Below the pieces are notes generated by a model. It was not told the DNA's origin, made no database searches, and saw only the letters and a program-made list of their open reading frames with translations. A stretch of DNA of 64,000 nt, taken from contig NZ_JAJOMB010000003.1 of assembly GCF_021129305.1 (NCBI RefSeq), positions 248,001 to 312,000 of the forward strand, read 5' to 3'. Source of the stretch: Kineosporia babensis (GTDB taxonomy: Bacteria; Actinomycetota; Actinomycetes; Actinomycetales; Kineosporiaceae). Below, one piece after another: positions 27,143 through 35,016 of this stretch (the stretch's first letter is position 1; each line of letters starts with the position of its first letter). The translations under genes were made by a program, and so were the position numbers.

Positions 27143-28678
27143 ATGCCGAGGCTGGACGATCTGCCGCTCACGCAGACGCAGGTGCTGGTGGTCGGGGCGG
27201 GGCCTACCGGTCTGATGGCCGGGCTGGTGCTGGCCCGCCGCAGGGTACCGGCGCTGGTCATCGACCACAAGTCCGGTCCTACCCGGGAATCGCGGGCCTT
27301 GGCGGTCCAGGCCCGGACCATGGAGATCTACGACCAGCTGGGGCTGGCCGAGCGGGTGCTCGACGGCGCCTACCCGGCCACCCGCATGCAGATCCGGCCC
27401 GACCTGAACCCTCAGGGCTTCGACGTGGCCGCGGCCCAGCGGGACTGGACTCGCTTTCCCGGACTGCAGATCTTCGAGCAGAGCCGCAACGAGAACCTCC
27501 TGCTTGATGCGCTGACCGAAAGGGACGCCGGCGTGCGCTGGCAGCACCGGCTCCTGGATCTGCGCTCGGACGGGCCCGATCAAGGGGTCGTGGCGCTGGT
27601 CGAGAGCCCCGACGGACTCGCCCGGATTCAGGCCCGCTGGTGCATCGGCGCGGACGGCGCCGCCTCGAGCGTACGGCGCCAGCTGAACGTGCCCTTCGAA
27701 GGCGTCACCGACAACGCCATGTTCTGCGTGGCCGATCTACGCGGCGTCACCGGGATCCCCGACCGCTCGCTGGCCATGCGACTGGGGCAAACCACGTTCG
27801 CGGTCCTGTTCCCCCTCGGCCCCGACGGCCATGCCCGCCTGATCACCATGGTGAACGACGAAATTGCAGACCAGGAAACCGTTCTGGCCAACGTCCATTC
27901 CGACCTGGGATTGACCTGGGACAAGGTCGACTGGTTCTCCAAGTACCGGGTGCACCACCGCGTCGCCACCCATTTCCGCCAGGGCGCAACCTTTCTGGCC
28001 GGAGACGCAGCCCACGTGCACTCCCCCGTCGGCGGGCAAGGCATGAACACCGGCCTTCAAGACGCCCACAAGCTCGCCAACCTGCTCGCTGACGTCGCGG
28101 ATCAGCACGTCTCCCCCGCAGCCCTGGACCGCTACGAGCGCGAACGTCGGCCGGTAGCAGTACGACTGGTCAGAGTCACCGACCGCGCCTTCGGCGTCAT
28201 CGCCCGCCGCGGCTCCAGCACCGCATGGCTGCGGCGCCGTGGCGGACGTCTCATGGCCTTCGCGGCACCCCGCCTCCTGACCACTGCAACCGGCGCCGCA
28301 GTAGCCGGAATGCTCGGCCAGTACCGCATCCGCTACCACTTCGTCCCGAAGAAGGCGCTCGCACCGTCGTGGGCCGACGACTCGCTCGTCGGACTGCGCC
28401 TGCCACCCTCCCCGGAAGCCGATTCTGCTCTGAGGTCTTTCAGCTGGCAGCTCCACACTTACGGGACCCCGGCAGCCCGGCCGGACGTCCCGGGTTGGAT
28501 CACTGGGCCGCACGCCTTTGAGCCCGACACCAACGGACGTTTGCGGCCAGACCGCGTGTATCTCATCCGTCCGGACGGGTTCGTGGCGGCCTCGCTACCG
28601 GTGTCGGGCGGCGTGGTGGATCAGGCGTCGCTGCGGTCGGCCCTGAAGGCCCACGAGGTGCTTGACGCTGTGCCGTAA
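27143..28678 (+). CDS. FAD-dependent aromatic monooxygenase (PHBH-type)
   Basis: 511 residues. It has the flavoprotein hydroxylase landmarks: VVGAGPTGLMAGLVLARR for FAD, the DG motif in CIGADGAASSVRRQL, and GDAAHVHSPVGGQGMNTGLQ for FAD and substrate. A C-terminal extension of about 140 residues, thioredoxin-like in related phenol hydroxylase/polyketide oxygenases, is present. It adds one oxygen atom to an aromatic or polyketide substrate using NAD(P)H. No biosynthetic or catabolic partner is adjacent. ATG at 27143 is preceded by GGGGGACGAGG. A long leader with a terminator hairpin lies upstream. It ends 1 nt before the convergent secreted-protein gene ends. Confidence 0.9.
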   Translation: MPRLDDLPLTQTQVLVVGAGPTGLMAGLVLARRRVPALVIDHKSGPTRESRALAVQARTMEIYDQLGLAERVLDGAYPATRMQIRPDLNPQGFDVAAAQRDWTRFPGLQIFEQSRNENLLLDALTERDAGVRWQHRLLDLRSDGPDQGVVALVESPDGLARIQARWCIGADGAASSVRRQLNVPFEGVTDNAMFCVADLRGVTGIPDRSLAMRLGQTTFAVLFPLGPDGHARLITMVNDEIADQETVLANVHSDLGLTWDKVDWFSKYRVHHRVATHFRQGATFLAGDAAHVHSPVGGQGMNTGLQDAHKLANLLADVADQHVSPAALDRYERERRPVAVRLVRVTDRAFGVIARRGSSTAWLRRRGGRLMAFAAPRLLTTATGAAVAGMLGQYRIRYHFVPKKALAPSWADDSLVGLRLPPSPEADSALRSFSWQLHTYGTPAARPDVPGWITGPHAFEPDTNGRLRPDRVYLIRPDGFVAASLPVSGGVVDQASLRSALKAHEVLDAVP

Positions 28679-28679
28679 T

Positions 28680-29639
28680 TTAGATCGGCCCGGCTCGCTT
28701 CTCGCTGACTTTGCCGTTGACGTAGCTAATTTGAACGATGTCCCAGCCGGTGGCCTCGCAGGTCCGGTAGTCACGGGTGGTGTAAGTCTTCCCCTTGTTC
28801 CGGAAGGGTGGCTCATGCAGAGTTCCCTTGACGCCGAGCGTCTTCTCGACCTTCTTGCGGCTCCAGCCCTTCTTCAGCTTCTTGTACTCGCCGCGGGTGA
28901 CGCACGATGGTTCAACGATCGAGACGGATGCCCGGACCGTGGCCGCAGCCCGGTATTTCTGCGTCGGACTGGTCCAGGCCCGAAGGGAAATGCGCTGCTT
29001 CTCGGTGAAGACCGTTTTCGCATACAGACAAAGGATGGCGTCCGACGTCTTCTGTCTTTCCGAGGAGCCCTCATCGACGCTGCCCGTTATGTCGAGACGG
29101 ACATCCACCCCGTTGCGGGTATCACCGTCGAAGGTCGGGCAGACGGTTACTTCGAAAGGCTTGCCGACGACGACTTTCGCGGGTGCGGTGATCGTGAGCT
29201 TCGGTCTGGGCGCGGGCAGAATGGTGTACTGAGCGGGTGCCGAGGTGAGGGTCTCCTCCACAGTTCCGTCGCTGTGGACAACGCGGGCCGAAGCCGTGCT
29301 TGTGAAGGTTCCCGTCTTGCAGAAGGACAGTTCGGCCGTCTGTACGGTGTTCTCATCGGCGTTGTCGGCCGACCAGCTCAGACGGCCCTGTTCGGTCGAG
29401 TTCTCGGGGGAAGTGTCGATCAGCGCCTGCCATTCGACGATCGAGTCGGCATCCGTACCTTGCACGTTCACGGCCACCGGCACTGCGGAACAACCGGTCA
29501 CTCCGGATGCGACGACCCGCTCAGGAATACTCAGATCGATGGAAGCACCGGCCGTCCCGGCTTGTGCAGCCGGGACACCGGTCAGACTGAGGGCACCGAG
29601 CAGGCCCGTAGCGGTGATCAGCGCATGACTCTGCTTCAT
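28680..29639 (-). CDS. Secreted protein with a C-terminal SmpA/BLIP-like repeat
   Basis: 319 residues with a signal peptide (about 1-27, AAQAG cleavage). Two beta-sandwich-like regions (about 30-130 and 140-240) each contain one Cys pair. The C-terminal 75 residues (CVTRGEYKKLKKGWSRKKVE, then KTLGVKG) follow the pattern of SmpA/OmlA and BLIP-type modules (a short helix pair with KxGMxxxxVxxxLG, then three strands), which bind proteins such as beta-lactamase in BLIP or outer-membrane partners in SmpA. It is tail-to-tail with the monooxygenase. Function unknown; a protein-binding secreted role is inferred from that module. Confidence 0.7.
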   Translation of the reverse strand: MKQSHALITATGLLGALSLTGVPAAQAGTAGASIDLSIPERVVASGVTGCSAVPVAVNVQGTDADSIVEWQALIDTSPENSTEQGRLSWSADNADENTVQTAELSFCKTGTFTSTASARVVHSDGTVEETLTSAPAQYTILPAPRPKLTITAPAKVVVGKPFEVTVCPTFDGDTRNGVDVRLDITGSVDEGSSERQKTSDAILCLYAKTVFTEKQRISLRAWTSPTQKYRAAATVRASVSIVEPSCVTRGEYKKLKKGWSRKKVEKTLGVKGTLHEPPFRNKGKTYTTRDYRTCEATGWDIVQISYVNGKVSEKRAGPI

Positions 29640-29780
29640 GGAGGGTCTTCCCCGCCTCGAGGTTCCCGGCTACTCCCGGACTCGGTCTCCCCATCGGCGG
29701 CAATCTTGAGCGCTTGCAGCCCGGGCCGAGCTCTTCAGCCGATTGCCACCCCGGACCTCCTGGCTCCGATCGCGCCGGCC

Positions 29781-30227
29781 CTATGCCGTTGGGATGCCGT
29801 GGAACCGGCGCCCGGTCACCTCGCTGATCTCGATCCGCACGTAACGCATCTTCTTCGACGTACCCGACCAGGTGCGAACTCCGAGTGCCTCGACCGCCGC
29901 CACCTCGTCCTCCGCGGTAAGAATCCGCGGACGCCCTTTGGCCACCACGCTCCAGGCGACGCCGCTCACCGGATCACGATCGTCGATCTCCAGGGCAACG
30001 GCGCTGCTGCGGCTCATCTCCGTGAGCTTGGACCCTTCGGCGGTCCGCAGCACGATGCTCCGGCGGTCCACCACGAAGTTCAGGGGAACGATGTCGACCC
30101 CGTCGGCGACAGCCAGAGCGAGCCTTCCGAAACCTTCCCGGGCCAGAAGTTCCCAGCATTCCTCCGGCTTGATCCGCTCGGTGCGTTCCCGAACGGACCT
30201 GGTCAAGTCAGCTTCGACAGTGCTCAT
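29781..30227 (-). CDS. Pyridoxamine 5'-phosphate oxidase-like flavin/F420-binding protein
   Basis: 148 residues with a split beta-barrel of the PNPOx-like superfamily: LLAREGFGRLALAVADGVDI, PLNFVVDRRSIVLRTAEGSK, SVVAKGRPRILTAEDE. Actinobacteria encode many such proteins, which bind FMN, F420 or heme. The domain is complete and no other domain is present. It sits alone between a secreted protein and a VOC protein in the opposite direction. Specific role unknown. Confidence 0.85.
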   Translation of the reverse strand: MSTVEADLTRSVRERTERIKPEECWELLAREGFGRLALAVADGVDIVPLNFVVDRRSIVLRTAEGSKLTEMSRSSAVALEIDDRDPVSGVAWSVVAKGRPRILTAEDEVAAVEALGVRTWSGTSKKMRYVRIEISEVTGRRFHGIPTA

Positions 30228-30321
30228 GCCCGAAGCGAACCCCCGCCGCGCTCATTTTCGTAGAGTCGAAGGCCCTTTTCTCCGTTGATCCTCGAAGACG
30301 GTTTCTGCCAGGGTGCCGAAC

Positions 30322-30708
30322 ATGACTTTGCGAACCGCGAACTTCTGCATCGACGCCCACGACCCGAAGGCCCAGGCCGAGTGGTGGGCCCGGGTGGTCG
30401 ACGACTTCGTTCTCGACGAGGAGGACTCCGACGAGGACGAGGTGGCGCTGATCGGCCCGGCCGGTCGGGTGATGATCTTCCTGCGGGTGCCGGAGGACAA
30501 GACGGTCAAGAACCGCATGCACATGTGCCTGCGGCCGGTCGATCGCAGCCGGGACGAGGAGGTGACTCGCCTCCTGCAGATGGGGGCCTCGATGTTCGAC
30601 GACCGGCGCACCGCCGATGCAGGCTGGGCCGTTCTGTCCGACCCCGAAGGCAACGAGTTCTGCGTCCTCACCACCCCGGCCGACGCTGCCGGAATCCGGC
30701 ACCACTGA
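30322..30708 (+). CDS. VOC-superfamily (glyoxalase-like) protein
   Basis: 128 residues, a glyoxalase/bleomycin-resistance-like fold with paired beta-alpha-beta-beta-beta units: NFCIDAHDPKAQAEWWARVV at the start and WAVLSDPEGNEFCVLTTP at the end, the usual position of a metal-binding Glu. The first metal-ligand position reads Asp or His. ATG at 30322 is chosen (AGGG 8 nt upstream); the frame begins with GTG at 30313. Such single-domain proteins are often of unknown function and may sequester or modify small hydrophobic compounds. Confidence 0.8.
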   Translation: MTLRTANFCIDAHDPKAQAEWWARVVDDFVLDEEDSDEDEVALIGPAGRVMIFLRVPEDKTVKNRMHMCLRPVDRSRDEEVTRLLQMGASMFDDRRTADAGWAVLSDPEGNEFCVLTTPADAAGIRHH

Positions 30709-30846
30709 TCGCCCGGCCAAGGGGCGCCCTGGGCTTTTCTCTGTAGCCCACCGGGACGGTGCGGTCGGCCAGCACCGCCGATGCGCCGGATTACTCTGCG
30801 CAAGAATCGTCAAACGCCGAGTGAGATCGGTTGGTACCTTCCAGCT

Positions 30847-31746
30847 GTGCCGTCCCGAACCCGGGAGCTGCTGCAGCTCCTCGCCGTCGTCAACTCGCGG
30901 CTCCATGAGGACGTGCGCCTGACAACGCTGGCGAAGTGGGCGCACCGATCGCGTTTCGACCTTCATCGTCGTCTCCGGCAGTTGACCGGGCAGACCCCGA
31001 AGGCCTACATCATGCGGGTGCGCCTGGCCCGCGCGGCCGGCGAACTGGCGGCCAACGACCGCCGGGTATCAGCCATCGCGCTCGACCACGGGTTCGGCAG
31101 TCACGAGGTCTTCACCAGGGCCTTCACCCATCATCTGGGCCGGAGCCCGCAGAGCTACCGCGCCCGCGGACTGCACGTGAGCGGCCGGCAGGCGGCCGAC
31201 CTCAACGCGCGGGCCGTGAACCGGGCGGCGCCCTGCGTAAGCCTCTACCGGATCAGTCTCACTGAGAGGAACACCGTTGTGCCATCGGAGATCTCGGTCA
31301 TCGAACTGCCCGTCACCCACGCCCTGGTCATGCGCCGCCGGATCACCCGCGACGAGATAGCGACAGCGCTGGCCGAGACCCTGCCGGTGGTGTTCGGCTA
31401 CGCCCAGCAGCACGGTCTGGCGATCGCCGGGCCACCGTTCGCCCGTTATCCGGAAATCGGGATGGGCTCGCTCGTGATCGAGGGCGGCATCACCCTCGCC
31501 GGGCCACCTTCGACGCAACTGCCCGACGAGATCGACGCGCTGGTCATCCCAGCCGGCCGGGCGGTGACGACCATCCATCGCGGCCCCTACGACACTCTGC
31601 CCGAGTCCCACCAGCAGATCGGGAAGTGGATGCGTGAGGAGGGGTTGACCGCGGACGGCGCACCCTGGGAGACATACCTGACCGACCCCGGCGATCACCC
31701 CGACCCGGCCACCTGGGAAACGCAGATCATCCAGCCCGCCCGGTGA
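30847..31746 (+). CDS. AraC-family regulator with GyrI-like effector domain
   Basis: 299 residues from GTG 30847 (321 from ATG 30781; neither has a good ribosome site). An N-terminal AraC HTH pair (VRLTTLAKWAHRSRFDLHRR, then VSAIALDHGFGSHEVFTRAF and FTHHLGRSPQSYR) is followed by a GyrI-like domain (about 145-299: VIELPVTHALVMRRRITRDE, then ALVIPAGRAVTTIHRGPYDT), which binds hydrophobic drugs in Rob/BmrR-type regulators. The architecture suggests a multidrug-responsive activator. No efflux gene is adjacent. HTH first and effector second is the Rob/SoxS-like order. Confidence 0.85.
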   Translation: MPSRTRELLQLLAVVNSRLHEDVRLTTLAKWAHRSRFDLHRRLRQLTGQTPKAYIMRVRLARAAGELAANDRRVSAIALDHGFGSHEVFTRAFTHHLGRSPQSYRARGLHVSGRQAADLNARAVNRAAPCVSLYRISLTERNTVVPSEISVIELPVTHALVMRRRITRDEIATALAETLPVVFGYAQQHGLAIAGPPFARYPEIGMGSLVIEGGITLAGPPSTQLPDEIDALVIPAGRAVTTIHRGPYDTLPESHQQIGKWMREEGLTADGAPWETYLTDPGDHPDPATWETQIIQPAR

Positions 31747-31838
31747 GCAACTGAGTGATCCTCCGGACAGCGTTCACCGTCAACAACTTCCGCCGGGTCG
31801 CCGAACAGTCATGGGATCCCACGCCCTCTGCACATCCA

Positions 31839-33071
31839 TTAACGGCCTGACGATTCCGGTGGCAGCCAGGAGATCACCAGCCGGTGATGCTTTTTGGAGA
31901 GGACAAAACCTTCGGGAAGCGAAGCGTCCGGGGCGTTCAGAGGGTGGACCGACAAGACGGGGTTCGGGCGGCCGGCGCGGTCCCACGAAGCGATCTCGTC
32001 CGCCAGCACCTGCCCGGCCCGCGCACTCTCCGGGCCGTGGGCGAAAACACCGAACTCGTAGCGGGTCCTGGCCTCGTCGACCGGCCGAGTCCGGGGCCGG
32101 TAGGCGAGCGTGCCGCCGTCCACGAATGCCGGCTGGCCGTATTGCCACTTCAGGTCCACCACTCCAGCATCCAAGGCTTCCTGGGTGGCGGTGATCTGAC
32201 AGTAGGTCTTCCCTCGAGTGGCCAGCCACAGGTCTTGGTTGCTGTACTGCTCGGCCGGCGCAACCGTGATCCCGGTCCATTGCTCGTCACGAGGCTGCCC
32301 GAGCACTCCGGCCAGAGCATCGGCGTCCACTTCCTGGCCCTCGTCGCACCACAGCCCGACCCGGGGCTCCTCCTGGAGAGGCACGCTGTGCCCTCGGTTC
32401 GCTCCCTCGCCCCGCATCGCCACGAACCCGCAGGAAATGTGGCTGGTGCTCCTCAGCGACCCAGCATCGCGTTCCAAGGCCCATGACCGGGTCAACCCCA
32501 TCGTCCGGATCGGCACCACCAGCCTGCCGTGATCGGCCAGCATGCTCAGCCAGGCCGGGCTGACATCCCAGGCTCCGACCGTCACGATGATCGCGTCGAA
32601 TCTCCGGCCCGGGATGGCGTGCTCGGCGTCTGCGCAGATCACTTCGATGTCGGTGTAGCCGGCGGCGGCCAGGCACCGGTCCGCCCGCTCAGTGACGGCT
32701 GGGTCGATGTCGATCGAGGTGACCGATCCACCGGCACCGACAACTTCCCGGATCAGCGCCGCGTTGTACCCGCCGCTGCCGATCTCCAGCACGCGATCAC
32801 CGGCCGACAGGCGGGCCTGCCCGATCATCGCAGCCTGCAACCACGGTGCCGAGACCGAACTGATCGAGACCCCGCGCTCGTCCCGGTTGGTGACGACCGC
32901 CCGGTCCCCGTAGGAGTCATCCAGCGACGCCCCCTCGGTGAACAGATGCCGTGGGACCGTTCGGACGGCCTCGCGTACTTCGGGCAGCAGGCTCAGACCC
33001 AACGGCTCGTTCCGCTCGGCTATCCGGGCGATCATCGTGTCCCGAAAGCCTTCGGCCTCCCCCTGCTTCAC
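31839..33071 (-). CDS. FxLD-system-type methyltransferase (isoaspartyl methyltransferase-like)
   Basis: 410 residues. A class I SAM methyltransferase of the PCMT family (AVRTVPRHLFTEGASLDDSY, then the SAM loop RVLEIGSGGYNAALIREVVG and the acidic VTSIDIDPAV) is followed by a C-terminal region of about 200 residues. The whole has the pattern of the family annotated as methyltransferase, FxLD system, which accompanies FxLD-type lanthipeptide precursors. Residues before the domain start are poorly conserved. GTG at 33071 is preferred: GGGGGAGGGG is about 6 nt upstream; the frame runs open to 33161. No precursor peptide, LanB-, LanC- or LanM-like gene is near on either strand. The substrate is unknown. 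Confidence 0.8.
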   Translation of the reverse strand: MKQGEAEGFRDTMIARIAERNEPLGLSLLPEVREAVRTVPRHLFTEGASLDDSYGDRAVVTNRDERGVSISSVSAPWLQAAMIGQARLSAGDRVLEIGSGGYNAALIREVVGAGGSVTSIDIDPAVTERADRCLAAAGYTDIEVICADAEHAIPGRRFDAIIVTVGAWDVSPAWLSMLADHGRLVVPIRTMGLTRSWALERDAGSLRSTSHISCGFVAMRGEGANRGHSVPLQEEPRVGLWCDEGQEVDADALAGVLGQPRDEQWTGITVAPAEQYSNQDLWLATRGKTYCQITATQEALDAGVVDLKWQYGQPAFVDGGTLAYRPRTRPVDEARTRYEFGVFAHGPESARAGQVLADEIASWDRAGRPNPVLSVHPLNAPDASLPEGFVLSKKHHRLVISWLPPESSGR

Positions 33072-33181
33072 GTCCAGCCCCTCCCCCGGTGTTGCCGCGG
33101 TAATGCGGTCTGGCAGAACTATGCCCATCGACCGACAAGTAGGCAGCAGTACCCAGGCCACGTCCTGGATCAGAGCAGGGA

Positions 33182-33209
33182 CGCTCTCGGCCGGTTGGGG
33201 CCGAGAGCG
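33182..33209. terminator. Terminator-like hairpin after the LppX-like gene
   Basis: CGCTCTCGGC at 33182-33191 pairs with GCCGAGAGCG at 33200-33209 around an 8-nt loop. It lies just past the stop of the minus-strand secreted-protein gene and upstream of the methyltransferase gene. No U-tract. Confidence 0.5.
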
Positions 33210-33226
33210 CCAGCAGGCGCCGGTGC

Positions 33227-34030
33227 TCAGGAGAAGTCGGCCGCCTTCAGCGTCTTCTTCGGCGCCTTGACCGTCACCTTCTTGTTCCAGGCGGAGTAGG
33301 TGACCCGGCTCTCCGGATCCCGGTAGCCCGCCAGCCGGTACGTGCCGTCGGCAGCGATCAGGAGCGTTCCCGGGTAGCCCTTCTCCTTCAGGCCGACCGT
33401 CTTCTTGTAGCCCTTGACCTTCGCCCCCTTCACCTTGGTCAGGCCGCTCTGCTTTCCGGACAGGACGAAGATGTCCTGGGTGTAGGTCTTCATCGAGCCC
33501 AGCGCGAAGGCGTCGTCCAGGCCGTCGCCCTTCTTGAAGGCGAACCAGCGGCCGGCCAGACGCTCCTTGACCGCCTTGTCGCCACCGGCGATCTCGTTGA
33601 GCATCTTCTTGCCCGGCTTGAAGTAGCCCTTCTTCTTGCTGACCAGGATCAGCTTCATCGAGCCGTCGGCCGGGGTGGAGATGGTTCCGGTGGCCTTACC
33701 CGCCTGCGTCATCCGCAGGTCCACCTTCACGTCCCCGCCCTTGTCCTCGAAGGTCGCCTGCACCCGGACCGTCTTGGCGCCCTTGGCCTTCTTGCGGGAA
33801 GCCTTGAAGATCTGGACCGGCGTCTTGGCCGCTGCGGCCTGGACCTGCGGGGCAGCGGTGGCGGACGGAGCGACCGCCTGCTGCACCACGGGCGCCGGAG
33901 ACTTCTGCGCGGCGTTGGCGTCACCGCCCTGTCCGCCGATGCCGGCGAACAGCACCGCGCCGCCCAGAACGGCGGCACCCGCGCCGGCCAGGATGCGGTT
34001 GCGCGGAGATCTCATAACTCTGACTGCCAT
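33227..34030 (-). CDS. Secreted LppX/LprG-like protein (LolA-like fold)
   Basis: 267 residues: an Arg-containing N-terminus, hydrophobic helix (about 13-32) with probable cleavage near ANAAQ, an Ala/Pro/Gln linker and a lysine-rich domain from about residue 70. The order TVRVQATFEDKGGDVKVDLR, GTISTPADGSMKLILVSKKK, then GYFKPG and the middle helix region is that of the LppX/LprAFG family, whose members carry lipids between membranes. Unlike LppX it has no lipobox Cys, so it may be secreted or anchored by an uncleaved helix. ATG at 34030 is uncertain (ATG at 34015 also possible). Lipid carrying is inferred from resemblance. Confidence 0.65.
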   Translation of the reverse strand: MAVRVMRSPRNRILAGAGAAVLGGAVLFAGIGGQGGDANAAQKSPAPVVQQAVAPSATAAPQVQAAAAKTPVQIFKASRKKAKGAKTVRVQATFEDKGGDVKVDLRMTQAGKATGTISTPADGSMKLILVSKKKGYFKPGKKMLNEIAGGDKAVKERLAGRWFAFKKGDGLDDAFALGSMKTYTQDIFVLSGKQSGLTKVKGAKVKGYKKTVGLKEKGYPGTLLIAADGTYRLAGYRDPESRVTYSAWNKKVTVKAPKKTLKAADFS

Positions 34031-34342
34031 AGGGCGAATCCGTTCGCTGAGGTTCGGAGCGCCTGCGCACTCACGCAGACACCTGGTGCGGCAGAGAGAG
34101 AGAGAATCCCCCCGGACGCCCGCGTCAGCCTAGAATTTGCTGTGAACCCGCGTAGGGGCTTTCGTCCAATATGTGACACCTTGTTCTCAGGACCCCCTCA
34201 GGCGCACCTCTACGGCCTGCGGCCGGGACGCCGCCTGGACCTAAACGCGGATCAAGCACCAGTGCATGTCAAAAATCATTGACATTCGTCCGCGGACGAT
34301 CCTAGCTTCGAGGTGTCAAGTTTCTTTTACATGAGGAGCGCG
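34031..34342. other. Intergenic region, about 310 bp
   Basis: Divergent region between the LppX-like gene and the small-membrane-protein operon. Its right part holds a sigma-70-like promoter with an embedded palindrome (34279-34308) and, just before it, an inverted GTCAA/TTGAC pair (34268-34283). The left 200 bp show no gene or repeat I can support. Confidence 0.5.
34279..34308 (+). promoter_or_regulatory. Promoter with operator-like palindrome in the spacer
   Basis: A -35 box TTGACA (34279-34284), an 18-bp spacer and a -10 box TAGCTT (34303-34308), 35 bp before the first gene of the HTH operon. The spacer contains the perfect 14-bp palindrome TCGTCCGCGGACGA (34286-34299), well placed for a repressor that blocks RNA polymerase; the HTH protein of the same operon is the obvious candidate. 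Confidence 0.65.
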
Positions 34343-34762
34343 ATGTCCTCCGAGGAGAAGCGCACCTGGGTCTCCGCCGTGGCCGGCCTGGCCGTCTCCG
34401 CCGGATACCTGGTCTTCATCCTCTCCCGGGTACCCGGCACCGACGTGGCGCAGATCGGCTACGTCGGGCCGATGCTCGGCGCGATCGGGATCGGGATCGT
34501 CACCGCCATCGTGCTGTCGATCATCGCCTCCGTCGTCCGGCCGCAGGACCCTGCCCTGAAAGACGAACGGGACCGCGAGATCAACCGGCGCGGCGAGTAC
34601 GCCGGTTTCTACGTGATGAGCATCGCCACGCTCGTCCCGCTGGCCCTGACCATGGCCGAGGCCGAGCACTTCTGGATCGCGCACACCCTGTACCTGGCGT
34701 TCGTCCTGGCCTCGCTGGCCTCGGCCGCCGTGAAGATCACCGCCTACCGGCGAGGGTGGTAG
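34343..34762 (+). CDS. Small four-helix membrane protein
   Basis: 139 residues with four hydrophobic stretches (about 10-30, 42-64, 88-106, 112-132), joined by a conserved cytoplasmic loop DERDREINRRGEYAG. This composition is typical of the membrane partner found beside YgzD/XRE-type small HTH regulators in actinobacteria and firmicutes. ATG at 34343 is chosen since GAGGAG lies 6 nt upstream; earlier ATGs at 34313 and 34331 have no ribosome site. The HTH gene starts 3 bp after its stop, so the two are co-translated. Function unknown. Confidence 0.8.
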   Translation: MSSEEKRTWVSAVAGLAVSAGYLVFILSRVPGTDVAQIGYVGPMLGAIGIGIVTAIVLSIIASVVRPQDPALKDERDREINRRGEYAGFYVMSIATLVPLALTMAEAEHFWIAHTLYLAFVLASLASAAVKITAYRRGW

Positions 34763-34765
34763 CCG

Positions 34766-34990
34766 ATGGGGAAACCGACCAGGGTCACCAACTCCATCCG
34801 GACGCTGCGCGGGGCGCACGGCGACATGACCCAGGCCGAGCTGGCCCGCCGGATCGGCGTCACCCGACAGACCATCATCGCCATCGAACAGTCCCGGTAC
34901 TCGCCATCTCTGGAGGTCGCCTTCCAGATCGCGCGGGTGTTCCAGGTGCCGCTCGACGACGTGTTCGCCTACCCCGAGAACGACCCGTGA
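34766..34990 (+). CDS. Small XRE-family HTH regulator (YgzD-like)
   Basis: 74 residues, almost entirely an HTH: MTQAELARRIGVTRQTIIAI, then EQSRYSPSLEVAFQIARVFQ. Proteins of this size control their own operon and a linked membrane protein. It is sandwiched between the four-helix protein (3 bp upstream) and a DUF4386 membrane protein. It probably binds the palindrome in the spacer of the operon promoter. The C-terminus VPLDDVFAYPEN is family-typical. Confidence 0.88.
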   Translation: MGKPTRVTNSIRTLRGAHGDMTQAELARRIGVTRQTIIAIEQSRYSPSLEVAFQIARVFQVPLDDVFAYPENDP

Positions 34991-35016
34991 ACCACCAGAT
35001 CGAGAAGGAGCCGAGG

